NCBI GenBank assembly: GCA_029882915.1
Contig: JAOUJZ010000017.1
Location: 1-37,886 of the forward strand
Reading direction: 5' to 3'
DNA from: Gammaproteobacteria bacterium
GTDB lineage: Bacteria; Pseudomonadota; Gammaproteobacteria; Nitrosococcales; Methylophagaceae
Length of the DNA: 37,886 bases
Every line of letters starts with the position of its first letter. Position 1 is the first letter of the stretch. The notes under the pieces were generated by a model that saw only the letters and a program-made list of their open reading frames with translations, was not told the DNA's origin and searched no databases. Made by a program: the position numbers and the translations under genes. Shown here piece after piece: positions 1 through 7,174 of this stretch.

Positions 1-6
1 AATCTA

Positions 7-24
7 TGTCCGCTTTGGGTCGAA
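7..24 (+). repeat. 18-bp direct repeat, left copy
   Basis: This 18-bp stretch recurs at 1367-1384 with a single C/T difference (shared core GCTTTGGGTCGAA). The two copies are in the same orientation and bracket both gene cassettes. The motif looks like a dispersed intergenic repeat, but that can only be tested in the whole genome. Confidence 0.6.
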
Positions 25-71
25 TAGCGACCTTTGAGCAATTCATCGCTAATGTGCCAAAAAGGTCATTT

Positions 72-138
72 GTCTAACGATAAAGCTGCGCGGCACAAGC
101 GAAGCGTAGTTTGTATCCGAACGCGCGCCTTGTTATAG
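72..138 (-). other. attC site of cassette 1 (integron recombination site)
   Basis: Read on the minus strand the site starts with the R'' core CTATAAC (138-132) and ends with the R' core GTTAGAC (78-72). Between them, AAGGCGCG pairs with CGCGC..CTT, leaving two unpaired AG bases, which is the extrahelical-base layout expected of attC hairpins. An inner imperfect stem (CGG..ACAA / TTGT..CCG) follows. The stop codon of the small membrane-protein gene lies inside R'', the usual arrangement for a gene cassette. Spacing of 67 bp fits the family's size range. Confidence 0.75.
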
Positions 139-477
139 CCATATACTGAACCCTGCTACCACTAAGGTGAGAGTGGCAACTGCCAGTGAAATAGCTGATA
201 TATATATAGCTTGCTTTGATGATTGCTGAGCGTGTTCGTATTGTTTGTAAGTTAGATAACCAAAAACTGCTTCAGGCTTTAGACGCCAATCAAACACTTG
301 ATTCTTATTTGGCGGTGGAGCTTGTGTATTTGCATTGATAAAGATGCTGTCTCGAATATTTTCAAACTCCGTTTCAGTCATGTTGGCTGCAAGCAATCCT
401 GGCTCCATGTAATAAGAGCTTTTCTGAGCTACGGCATACTCCAATAGTTTTATATATTTGTGTTTGTTAATACTCAT
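133..477 (-). CDS. Cassette 1: small C-terminally anchored membrane protein, function unknown
   Basis: The 114-residue product is soluble for about 85 residues and ends in one strongly hydrophobic segment (about residues 88-114), so it is predicted to be tail-anchored in the inner membrane with the N-terminus in the cytoplasm. The N-terminal part (KYIKLLEYAV, then TETEFENIRDSIF) has the look of a small helical, winged-helix-like fold, but this is only an impression. The start ATG is preceded by AGGAAG. The stop TAA overlaps the attC R'' core, so the gene fills a compact cassette of about 420 bp. No function can be named. Such short membrane proteins are common in cassette arrays and near defence genes, which is suggestive only. 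Confidence 0.7.
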   Translation of the reverse strand: MSINKHKYIKLLEYAVAQKSSYYMEPGLLAANMTETEFENIRDSIFINANTQAPPPNKNQVFDWRLKPEAVFGYLTYKQYEHAQQSSKQAIYISAISLAVATLTLVVAGFSIWL

Positions 478-490
478 GTACTTCCTAAAT

Positions 491-573
491 GCTATAAAGT
501 TTTAAGTAAGGGGCTGGAGCGGAGCGACAGTCCTAGCGATTAGAGGGAGCGAACTTGACTGATTTGTTAGGGC
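491..573 (-). other. attC site of cassette 2
   Basis: On the minus strand R'' is GCCCTAAC (573-566), directly after the stop of the nuclease gene. L'' AGTCAAG pairs with L' CTTACT, leaving one extrahelical C. R' reads TTTATAGC (498-491). An intact R' for cassette 1 would be GTTATAGC, complementary to that cassette's own R'' CTATAAC, so the R' here differs only in the invariant G. That G-to-T change at position 498 should weaken recombination at this boundary. The central part is not a clean hairpin. Confidence 0.6.
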
Positions 574-1169
574 TATGCTGGCAAATCATAGCTAACCTTT
601 GTGCCACTAACGATAACAACCTTTCTTTTTATTAACTCCTCGACTATTTCAGCAAGCTCCTCATCTCCGAGTTTTCTCATGAAAAGAGAGTTAATTGAAT
701 TAGAGAGTGTCTTTATGGTTCTAGGCTTGGCGTTACCTCGAGATTTTAAAAATTCTATAATTGAATTCACTCTTTCAGGCAATGACTCGGCGTTTGAGAT
801 CTTTAGAAGTGGTATTTCAGAAACATCTTTCTCTCTCTGCACATATATTTTCTTTGTTTTCAGATGCCTGATTAACGGATCAAAGCCAGTATCTTTTGAA
901 ATTATGTGGAAATAGCAATTATTGTTATTTGCTGAGATCTCACCAATGTAAAATGCTATATGAAAGTCTAGTGCGTTAGGCCCATTGCCTTCAATTTGTA
1001 TGTACTTCGCATTATCACCAAGTGACTGCATAGCAGTTGCTAGTTCAAGAGTGATCTTGGTTTGTTTGGCACCTACGAATACAATCACCTTGAAATCATG
1101 ACCTTTAAGGATTCCTAGGTTTTTCGGGTGTACATTCTCGAAATCAATTAAAACGTAATTGGTTCTCAC
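573..1169 (-). CDS. Cassette 2: NYN/PIN-type ribonuclease-like protein with C-terminal wHTH
   Basis: This 198-residue protein begins with YVLIDFENV, the first acidic strand of NYN/PIN-fold nucleases. Further acidic residues lie at the expected places: D9, D68 (NALDFHI), D93 and D97 (SKDTGFDPL). These would form the metal-binding site for RNA cleavage. The last 65 residues (about 130-195) are helical with a terminal beta hairpin and look like a LOTUS/OST-HTH-type winged helix that could bind RNA. The start is GTG at 1169; no in-frame ATG exists upstream before the core site, and the RBS is weak (GGA). The gene lies about 25 bp downstream of the attI-like core and about 80 bp from a strong promoter, so it should be the best expressed cassette. 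PIN-domain genes are frequent integron cargo; a defence or toxin role is inference. Confidence 0.75.
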   Translation of the reverse strand: MRTNYVLIDFENVHPKNLGILKGHDFKVIVFVGAKQTKITLELATAMQSLGDNAKYIQIEGNGPNALDFHIAFYIGEISANNNNCYFHIISKDTGFDPLIRHLKTKKIYVQREKDVSEIPLLKISNAESLPERVNSIIEFLKSRGNAKPRTIKTLSNSINSLFMRKLGDEELAEIVEELIKRKVVIVSGTKVSYDLPA

Positions 1170-1191
1170 TACTAATCCATTTTGTTTTGTG

Positions 1192-1213
1192 GCCCTAACT
1201 TGTTGTTAAGGGG
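1192..1213 (-). other. attI-like core site at the head of the cassette array
   Basis: On the minus strand the sequence reads CCCCTTAACAACAAG followed by the core GTTAGGGC. The layout (a CCYTAA box, a few A-rich bases, then GTTRRRY) resembles the right end of known attI sites. The core is the exact complement of the R'' core GCCCTAAC of cassette 2, so cassette 2 has matching ends. There is no attC-type R'' at a normal distance upstream, which argues for attI rather than another attC. Confidence 0.5.
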
Positions 1214-1248
1214 AATGGTCTTTCTCTGTAATATCTATACATACAAGG

Positions 1249-1277
1249 ACTATAATTCCTAGTAAGTCGATAATCAA
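1249..1277 (-). promoter_or_regulatory. Pc-like promoter driving the cassettes
   Basis: On the minus strand TTGATT (1277-1272) is separated by exactly 17 bp from TATAGT (1254-1249). It points into the attI-like site 35-55 bp downstream, which is how a cassette promoter acts. In classical integrons Pc lies in or next to intI; here the flank carries no integrase. Confidence 0.6.
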
Positions 1278-1366
1278 GACAAAACAGGGAATTATGAGTC
1301 CCACTGGCGTACTCCCCTTGATCCCATGCTATATAGTAGTACTTAGCCCAATAGATTGTGATGGAA

Positions 1367-1384
1367 TGTCTGCTTTGGGTCGAA
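1367..1384 (+). repeat. 18-bp direct repeat, right copy
   Basis: Second copy of the repeat at 7-24, 17 of 18 bases identical. It lies between the cassette promoter and the cobC fragment. Confidence 0.6.
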
Positions 1385-1386
1385 AG

Positions 1387-1409
1387 CTGTCAGAGTGCAG
1401 ATCTGACAG
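1387..1409. repeat. Perfect 8-bp inverted repeat
   Basis: CTGTCAGA and TCTGACAG flank a 7-base loop. No T-run follows on either strand, so it is not a standard terminator. It directly abuts the 18-bp repeat and could be part of the same dispersed element or an operator. Apart from this hairpin, the repeat and the cobC fragment, nothing else is recognised between 1278 and 1553. Confidence 0.5.
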
Positions 1410-1418
1410 ATACCTGTG

Positions 1419-1520
1419 CCACTGTCTTTACCCAACCAGACCAATGCTATACTTCCCGAATGTAGAAATAACAATTGATTTACTGCGACCGGATGATGTT
1501 AAGGGTGGCAAGAAGCCGCT
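1419..1520 (+). pseudogene. cobC: Decayed copy of the cobC promoter and 5' end
   Basis: This stretch aligns base by base with about 4323-4423, the promoter and start of the intact alpha-ribazole phosphatase gene. Shared landmarks include CCAATG-TATA, AGA-ATAAC-ATTGATTTA and GGCAAGAA. Translated, it reads VEITIDLLRPDDVKGGKKPL against VEITIDLLRHGDVADGKKLL in the intact gene. The catalytic RHG is already lost (R-P-D), the start ATG is disrupted (ATGTAG), and homology stops after about 20 codons. It lies directly upstream of the symporter gene. A duplication followed by decay explains it best. Confidence 0.8.
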
Positions 1521-1553
1521 TAAAACAAACCAAATACAATTAAGGATGCTCCA

Positions 1554-2969
1554 TTGATTATCAGTTTTTTTTGTTTTATGGGGCTATTTGTTGCCATCGG
1601 CTTGAGTTCTTTATTTAAAAGTCAGGGCACCAAGAAAGACTATTATTTAGCCAGTGGTTCTGTTTCACCCAGTCTGGTCGGCCTATCAGCTATCGCTACT
1701 AATAACAGTGGCTATATGTTTATCGGTGTTATTGGTTATATCTATACCACTGGGCTTGCTTCAATATGGTTAATGTTCGGCTGGATTGCTGGAGATTTTG
1801 TTGGTTCTACGTTTGTGCATTCACGCTTGCGTAAGGCGACTGAAAAAACAGGCCAGGTGAGTTATCCGGGTATTTTATGCCACTGGAACGGCGAAAGTAA
1901 CAAGTCACTGCAACGTATCATTGCGATTATCTCTCTGGTCTTTTTATTGGCCTATGCTAGCGCGCAACTGGTTGCTGGCAGCAAAGCACTTCATGTCCTG
2001 TTTGACTGGCCTATCTGGGCAGGTGCCATATTAGGCAGCATTATGGTGGTGCTTTATTGTATGGCTGGCGGGATCCGAGCTTCAATTTGGACTGATGCTG
2101 CACAATCAATCGTTATGATATTTTCCATGGGGCTACTACTGGTCGTCGCTATTAGCTCGACAGGTGGTGTTAGCGTTGCCATAGAGCAACTGGACAAGAT
2201 TGACGGATTTCTGGACTGGTTCCCCACAGATCTAGTCTTACCGGGATTGGCTGGTGGTGTTTTATTTGCTGTTAGCTGGATGTTTGCAGGCCTGTCCGTG
2301 ATTGGACAGCCTCATATTATGGTTCGCTTTATGGCATTAAACGATCTTAAAAAAATGCGTCAGGCCAGACTTTGGTATTACAGTTGGTTTCTCCTTTTTT
2401 ATTGCATGACAACAGGAATAGGTCTGCTTTCTCGTATCTATCTGGGAGATATTGGTTCCTTTGATGCCGAGTTAGCACTCCCAACCATGGCCCAAGAATT
2501 ATTACCACCTGTATTGGTCGGCCTCATTCTCGCCGGAATTTTTGCCGCAACCATGTCTACAGCCGACTCACTGATCTTGAGTTGTTCAGCAGCGCTGACA
2601 CATGACTTGTTACCCCATAGCATTGAAGACACACGCTTACTCAAGGTCGGAACAGCGCTAATAACATTGGCCGCGTTACTATGGGCGCTACTCAATAGCC
2701 AAAGCGTTTTTAGTCTCGTCATCATGGCATGGTCAGGTTTAGCCAGTGCTTTTGCACCACTACTGATATTTTTATGTCTAGGTGGTAGAGCGAAGGAAAA
2801 GACATACCTAATAGCCGTTTTTGTAGGCCTGGCCTCTGCAATGTTATGGCGTTATATGGGGTGGCACAACGCAGTATATGAAGGGATGGCGGGTATTATT
2901 GCCGGGTTATTAGTCCTTTATACCCCTTCCTTATTTAAAAGGCTGAGTATGCAACAATCAGTGGAGTAA
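1554..2969 (+). CDS. Sodium/solute symporter, SSS (PutP-like) family
   Basis: The 471-residue protein is hydrophobic throughout with about 12-13 membrane helices. It shows SSS-family landmarks in PutP-like order: KDYYLASGSVSP after helix 1, YCMAGGIRASIWTDAAQ, GQPHIMVRFMA and the ATMSTADSLILSCSAALTHD region, whose Ser/Thr residues line the sodium site in this family. It would import a small organic solute with sodium in the inner membrane. The substrate is uncertain; proline is only the nearest analogy. The start is TTG at 1554 with a clear AAGGA 7 bp upstream. It sits just downstream of the decayed cobC 5' copy, so that borrowed promoter may drive it. Confidence 0.85.
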   Translation: MIISFFCFMGLFVAIGLSSLFKSQGTKKDYYLASGSVSPSLVGLSAIATNNSGYMFIGVIGYIYTTGLASIWLMFGWIAGDFVGSTFVHSRLRKATEKTGQVSYPGILCHWNGESNKSLQRIIAIISLVFLLAYASAQLVAGSKALHVLFDWPIWAGAILGSIMVVLYCMAGGIRASIWTDAAQSIVMIFSMGLLLVVAISSTGGVSVAIEQLDKIDGFLDWFPTDLVLPGLAGGVLFAVSWMFAGLSVIGQPHIMVRFMALNDLKKMRQARLWYYSWFLLFYCMTTGIGLLSRIYLGDIGSFDAELALPTMAQELLPPVLVGLILAGIFAATMSTADSLILSCSAALTHDLLPHSIEDTRLLKVGTALITLAALLWALLNSQSVFSLVIMAWSGLASAFAPLLIFLCLGGRAKEKTYLIAVFVGLASAMLWRYMGWHNAVYEGMAGIIAGLLVLYTPSLFKRLSMQQSVE

Positions 2970-3032
2970 GATTTACTTCTTTTATTTTGACTTGTTTATT
3001 CTCACCGTACTTCGCCAAGTTGGGACTCAGGG

Positions 3033-4148
3033 TTACGTTGTGACTTGATGTCCAATCATGCTTACCCAAAATGTGGATCCTTCTCCTTCGGTGCTTTCTA
3101 CCTCTAGCCTCCCCCCCATCAGCTCGATAATTTTTTTAGTGATAGATAAGCCAATTCCACTACCTTCAATTTCAGTGTTTTCTGCACCAAGACGGTTAAA
3201 TGGCTCAAACAGCTTCGGAAGCTTATTTTTAGCGATACCCACTCCTGTATCAGAAATACCAACTTTGATATGCCCATCGAGTTCTGGTTTTACTTGTATG
3301 CTTACTTCGCCGTTTGGTTTGTTGTATTTTATTGCGTTACTAATAAGGTTCAACATAACTTGCTTCATTCTTTTATTGTCGGCAGTTATTTTATATTTGG
3401 CATTATCACGACGCGGCAATTTAAGGGTAACACTAAATTTATCCGCCATCGGTTTGGTTAGGCTAAAGGCATCTTTGATGATGTCAGATAACTCAACTTC
3501 TGATAAATCCATGTCCATAATGCCTGCCTCAATTTGTGCAAGATTAGTCACTTCATTTATTAAGTCATCTTGATGCTTAATCGCAGTTTTAATATAGGCG
3601 CAGCTTTCTAGAATACTTTCGGGATCTGTTGGATTTAGCTCAATAAGCTGATTAAAACCATTAATTGCGTTTAATGGTGTTTTTAACTCATGTGCTAATC
3701 GAGTAATAAATTCCGATTTTGCATAATTAGCTTTTTCAGCTGCAATCCTTGCCAGACGAAGTTCACGATCTAAATTACGATTTTCTATCCGTATTTTTAA
3801 TCGGGCCAGGATTTCAATTTCAGACAACGGTTTAGAGATATAGTCAGATGCCCCACAATCGAAAGCCTGTTGAATTAATTCCGGCTGTTCTAGCCCCGTC
3901 ATTACTATAATGGGAGTAAATTTAAATCCTAATTGCTTTCGAACTCGTTTGATGACTTCCAGCCCAGACTTTCCAGGCATTTCGATATCCATAAAAATAA
4001 TGTCATATTCATTGTTCTTTATAAGTTCAAAGGCTTGATCTCCATCTGCAGCTTCAGTAACGGCGGCTTGCAAGGGCTCTAAAACTTTACTCAGATATTG
4101 ACGGATAGTTTCAACATCATCAACTACCAGAATTTTCATTAATTTCAT
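3033..4148 (-). CDS. Receiver-first sensor kinase (REC-HisKA-HATPase), soluble
   Basis: This 371-residue protein has an N-terminal receiver domain (acidic pair D10/D11, phospho-Asp D54 in FMDIEMPG, conserved K106), a coiled linker, a HisKA H-box with His153 (AHELKTPLNA), an N-box NLISNAIKYN near 267-276, and G boxes DTGVGI and GSGIGL. No membrane segment or PAS domain is present, so input probably arrives by phosphorylation or binding of the receiver. The order REC then kinase is the reverse of a normal hybrid kinase. ATG at 4148 or 4139 are both possible; neither has a strong RBS. It converges on the symporter and diverges from cobC. The kinase core resembles that of the large hybrid kinase at 31168-33507. 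The cognate output is unknown. Confidence 0.85.
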   Translation of the reverse strand: MKLMKILVVDDVETIRQYLSKVLEPLQAAVTEAADGDQAFELIKNNEYDIIFMDIEMPGKSGLEVIKRVRKQLGFKFTPIIVMTGLEQPELIQQAFDCGASDYISKPLSEIEILARLKIRIENRNLDRELRLARIAAEKANYAKSEFITRLAHELKTPLNAINGFNQLIELNPTDPESILESCAYIKTAIKHQDDLINEVTNLAQIEAGIMDMDLSEVELSDIIKDAFSLTKPMADKFSVTLKLPRRDNAKYKITADNKRMKQVMLNLISNAIKYNKPNGEVSIQVKPELDGHIKVGISDTGVGIAKNKLPKLFEPFNRLGAENTEIEGSGIGLSITKKIIELMGGRLEVESTEGEGSTFWVSMIGHQVTT

Positions 4149-4362
4149 TCAGGGTTACTCACACAATTGAAATTTACGAATTACGAATATATCACCATTC
4201 GCTATTATATTAGCAAGAACTGATTTATATCACAGTCGTATTTAACCTATAAAATGTAGTACTTTTTGCCCTCTCATCTATACGGTTAGTTCTCAACACA
4301 CTAAAGGTTAATTACCTTCCATATGTATCTATACTCAGCGATTCCAATGATATAATTTCTTG

Positions 4363-4974
4363 ATGGTAGAGATAACGATTGATTTATTGCGACATGGTGA
4401 TGTGGCGGATGGCAAGAAACTGCTCGGACATACTGATGAAGCATTAACAGAATTAGGTTGGCAGCAACTACGATCAGTGATTGATGGTAAACAGCCACCC
4501 TGGACTTCAGTTGTCACCTCCCCTCTGCAACGTTGTCATGCTTTTTCTGAAGAGCTTTCTTCCCAATTTAACCTGCCTTTGTCCATTGAACCTCGGTTCA
4601 AAGAAATCAGTTTTGGTGAATGGGATGGGCAGTTGTTATCAGAGTTATATAATGGTGAACATGCCGATAAGATGATGAAGTTCTGGCAGAACCCTGCTGA
4701 ACACTCTGCCCCAGAGGGTGAGCATTATCATGACTTTGAACGACGGGTAATGACTGCCTGGCAAGCGTTATTGGATTCACTGACTACCGAGACATCACAC
4801 CATTGTTTGCTGGTCACTCATGGGGGCGTTATTCGAGCTATATTAAGGAATTTACTTGGTTTTCCAACCGACAATTTTTTCCGTATTGCTGTGCCATATG
4901 GCTGCCTGAGTCGAATCAAAATTTATCAGAATCCCGCAACACCCAGCCTGATTTTTCATGGCGGCACACTTTAA
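4363..4974 (+). CDS. cobC: Alpha-ribazole phosphatase (histidine phosphatase family)
   Basis: The product (203 residues) is a phosphoglycerate-mutase-fold phosphatase. It has the catalytic motif LLRHG near the N-terminus, a second Arg in SPLQRC, the acid/base Glu in SFGEWDG and the second His in VTHGG. In B12 synthesis this family removes phosphate from alpha-ribazole-5'-phosphate or adenosylcobalamin-5'-phosphate. The adjoining btuB and cob operon support that role, although the substrate of such phosphatases cannot be read from sequence alone. ATG at 4363 was chosen over a TTG one codon earlier. No Shine-Dalgarno is visible; instead a perfect TATAAT lies at 4351-4356, so the mRNA may be almost leaderless. 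No riboswitch precedes it. Confidence 0.85.
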   Translation: MVEITIDLLRHGDVADGKKLLGHTDEALTELGWQQLRSVIDGKQPPWTSVVTSPLQRCHAFSEELSSQFNLPLSIEPRFKEISFGEWDGQLLSELYNGEHADKMMKFWQNPAEHSAPEGEHYHDFERRVMTAWQALLDSLTTETSHHCLLVTHGGVIRAILRNLLGFPTDNFFRIAVPYGCLSRIKIYQNPATPSLIFHGGTL

Positions 4975-4980
4975 AATAAA

Positions 4981-5012
4981 TAAGGGCAAGACTACATATA
5001 GCCTTGCCCTTA
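4981..5012. terminator. Bidirectional terminator between cobC and btuB
   Basis: TAAGGGCAAG pairs with CTTGCCCTTA over 10 bp around a 12-base loop. It lies between two convergent genes, with AT-rich tails on both sides. Confidence 0.75.
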
Positions 5013-5063
5013 TATTACTTAACTCATAAACCAATTAGCATCACACTCATGATGCCATCAAGA

Positions 5064-6881
5064 TTAAGGCTTATAGGAAAGCGTTACCATCGCTGTACGA
5101 TCTAAACTATTGTAGTTATTGCCAGAATAGTCTTGAGCGGTTTGATACTTTTTATCAAATACATTGGCGATATTAGCCTGCAATGACCAGTCGCTGTCCA
5201 AATGATAGGCCACTCGAATATCCAGTAAGCCATATCCATCCAGACGTCTTGTATTGGTCGCATTATCAAAGCTATGGCTTTTTATCTTCCAGCTTGCTCC
5301 TGTAGACCACGCACCCCATTGTTTGTCCAAATGAACATTGGCCAAACGTCTAGAACGACGAGGTAATATATTTCCTGTCTCATCATCCTTGGGTTTCAAA
5401 AAGGAAGCATCAATCGCTAGGTTCCAACCAGCAATGGTTGTGGCAAGGTCAAACTCGATACCTTTGATGACAGCCTTGTTGATGTTTTTAAGAGGAAAAC
5501 CACCAATCAGATTTCTAATTTTATTCTGGTAGGCATTTATTCCCCAACTGACACCACGATGGTCACCTATCAAACCTAGACCATAATTCGTCGCTTCTTC
5601 AGGTTTTAGAGTTGTAACACCGTAACCTGGCCAATAAAGCTCATTAAATGAGGGTGCTTTAAAGGCTGTACCTACATTGGCAGTAACCTGTAAATCATCC
5701 TGCAACCAATAACCCCATTCAGCCGTGCCTGTATTGTGTTTTCCAAACGCTTCATTGTCATCACGTCGGGCACTTAACAACCAGCTGTGTTTATCAACAT
5801 TGGCTTGCCAACTAACAAACACGGCTTTGTTATCACGTGAATTTTCAACATAATCAGTCGTACTATCAACATGATCAACGTTATAGTCCAAACCAATATT
5901 TAAGGTGTGATTTTGACTTAAGGTAAGTCTATTGGTCACATTAGCAAAACGGTGACGAGTATTAAATTCACCATTACCATTGCTATTTTTAAAATCACTT
6001 GATTTATCGCGTGATTCACTTACTAACAGTGACATCCGCCATAAATCACTGACCTGCCATGATGCATTCGTTCCAATTATCTGCTGAACTGATTCACCCT
6101 GCATTATATTGGCAGCACCGGAATCGTATTCATTAAAACCTTCAGTTCTAAGAAAGTTAGCACCTATTTCCAGTTTATCATTCACTTGATGGTGAACTTT
6201 GGCTGAAATACTGTTATTGCGGTAACCATCCTTATCAGGATTGTCATTTTCCCGAGAATTAATCCCCTCTGTTGACTGGTGATTAAAGCTTAAATTATAG
6301 GTAGTTTGTTGGTCTCCACCACTCACACCCGCAGCAGCCTGTTTGCTGTTATGTGTACCATAGCCAACTTTTGCATAAGGAGTCAGACCTTGTTTACCCT
6401 TACGAGTAAAAATTTGAATGACGCCGCCTAATGCTTCGGCACCATATAAGCCAGAACGAGGGCCACGTACGATTTCAATTCGTTCGATTTGCTCGACTGG
6501 AAAATCCTGAATACTTGGTGAACCTGATGTGGCTGAGTGCCATTTAACACCATCAACGAGTATTAATACATGATCTGAATTAGTACCACGCATAAAGATA
6601 CTGCTGGTTTTACCTAAACCACCATTAACGGCGAAATCAATGCCAGGCTGGCGAGATAACAAGGTTGTTAAATCGTTTATTTGTAAGCGTTCAATATCAG
6701 CACGAGTAATAACGGTAGTCGGCGCTAACACGTTAACTGAAGGCATACGGTTGGCTGTGACAGTCATTGTTTCCAGCGTTTCTTCTGCTTGTACTGACGC
6801 AATAAAAGTTGATGCCGCAATGGTCGTTAATAATAGATGTGTAGATGCACGTAAGGCGAAATGCCTTTGTGATTGTTTCAT
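5064..6881 (-). CDS. btuB: TonB-dependent vitamin B12 outer-membrane receptor BtuB
   Basis: The 605-residue protein has a signal peptide (cut after about AxA in ASVQA), a TonB box just behind it (ETMTVTANR), a plug domain with MRGTNSDHVLILVDGV and IERIEIVRGPRSGLYGAEA, then a beta barrel ending in VTLSYKP. Its length is close to E. coli BtuB (614). It would bind cobalamin and other corrinoids outside and pass them to the periplasm using TonB energy. ATG at 6881 was chosen because AGGAG lies 5-6 bp upstream; an in-frame start 8 codons earlier lacks this. A cobalamin riboswitch fills its leader, which confirms the substrate class better than homology does. Confidence 0.93.
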   Translation of the reverse strand: MKQSQRHFALRASTHLLLTTIAASTFIASVQAEETLETMTVTANRMPSVNVLAPTTVITRADIERLQINDLTTLLSRQPGIDFAVNGGLGKTSSIFMRGTNSDHVLILVDGVKWHSATSGSPSIQDFPVEQIERIEIVRGPRSGLYGAEALGGVIQIFTRKGKQGLTPYAKVGYGTHNSKQAAAGVSGGDQQTTYNLSFNHQSTEGINSRENDNPDKDGYRNNSISAKVHHQVNDKLEIGANFLRTEGFNEYDSGAANIMQGESVQQIIGTNASWQVSDLWRMSLLVSESRDKSSDFKNSNGNGEFNTRHRFANVTNRLTLSQNHTLNIGLDYNVDHVDSTTDYVENSRDNKAVFVSWQANVDKHSWLLSARRDDNEAFGKHNTGTAEWGYWLQDDLQVTANVGTAFKAPSFNELYWPGYGVTTLKPEEATNYGLGLIGDHRGVSWGINAYQNKIRNLIGGFPLKNINKAVIKGIEFDLATTIAGWNLAIDASFLKPKDDETGNILPRRSRRLANVHLDKQWGAWSTGASWKIKSHSFDNATNTRRLDGYGLLDIRVAYHLDSDWSLQANIANVFDKKYQTAQDYSGNNYNSLDRTAMVTLSYKP

Positions 6882-6944
6882 TTTTTCTCCTGAGGACACG
6901 CTCACCCGCGATCCAGATAGTTAGAGGTAACATCCCAATATGGG

Positions 6945-7135
6945 CTGTAAGAAACTTCAGGCAGGTTTCCGGACTTACGTTGCGGTTTTCACCTCACAAA
7001 TCTCCTTCCCACGATTACTCGCAGTGGTTATTGATTTGCTCTCAACGCTTACCGTTGCGGGGGCAGTGTTGGTTTTTCACCAACTTCCCATTTTAACGCT
7101 GTCGTCAGACAGAGCACCTAAAGCTGTCGCGCATG
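6945..7135 (-). promoter_or_regulatory. Cobalamin riboswitch in the btuB leader
   Basis: Read on the minus strand it shows the class landmarks in order: TTAGGTGCTC, then AATGGGAAG, the near-invariant ACTGCCCCCGCAACGGTAA, a CCACTG box, GTGGGAAGG and AGTCCGGAAACCTGCCT. Binding of adenosylcobalamin should shut off btuB, probably by sequestering the ribosome site or by terminating transcription. The ends are approximate. Confidence 0.93.
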
Positions 7136-7161
7136 ATAAGTACCCCGAGTGTTTTAGTCAA
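7133..7161 (-). promoter_or_regulatory. btuB promoter
   Basis: On the minus strand TTGACT (7161-7156) is 17 bp from TATCAT (7138-7133). Transcription would start right at the beginning of the riboswitch. Confidence 0.75.
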
Positions 7162-7174
7162 CTAAAAATCCGTC

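Noticed and set aside
601..915. Plus-strand reading frame inside the NYN-nuclease gene
   Set aside because: It is antisense to a gene with clear motifs and cassette boundaries, and shows no features of its own.
1217..1553. An integron integrase or its remnant
   Set aside because: No frame on either strand shows tyrosine-recombinase motifs, and the space is taken by repeats and the cobC fragment.
1294..1557. An 87-codon plus-strand reading frame upstream of the symporter
   Set aside because: It spans the 18-bp repeat, the hairpin and the cobC fragment, has no convincing RBS, and its only recognisable part is the decayed cobC start.
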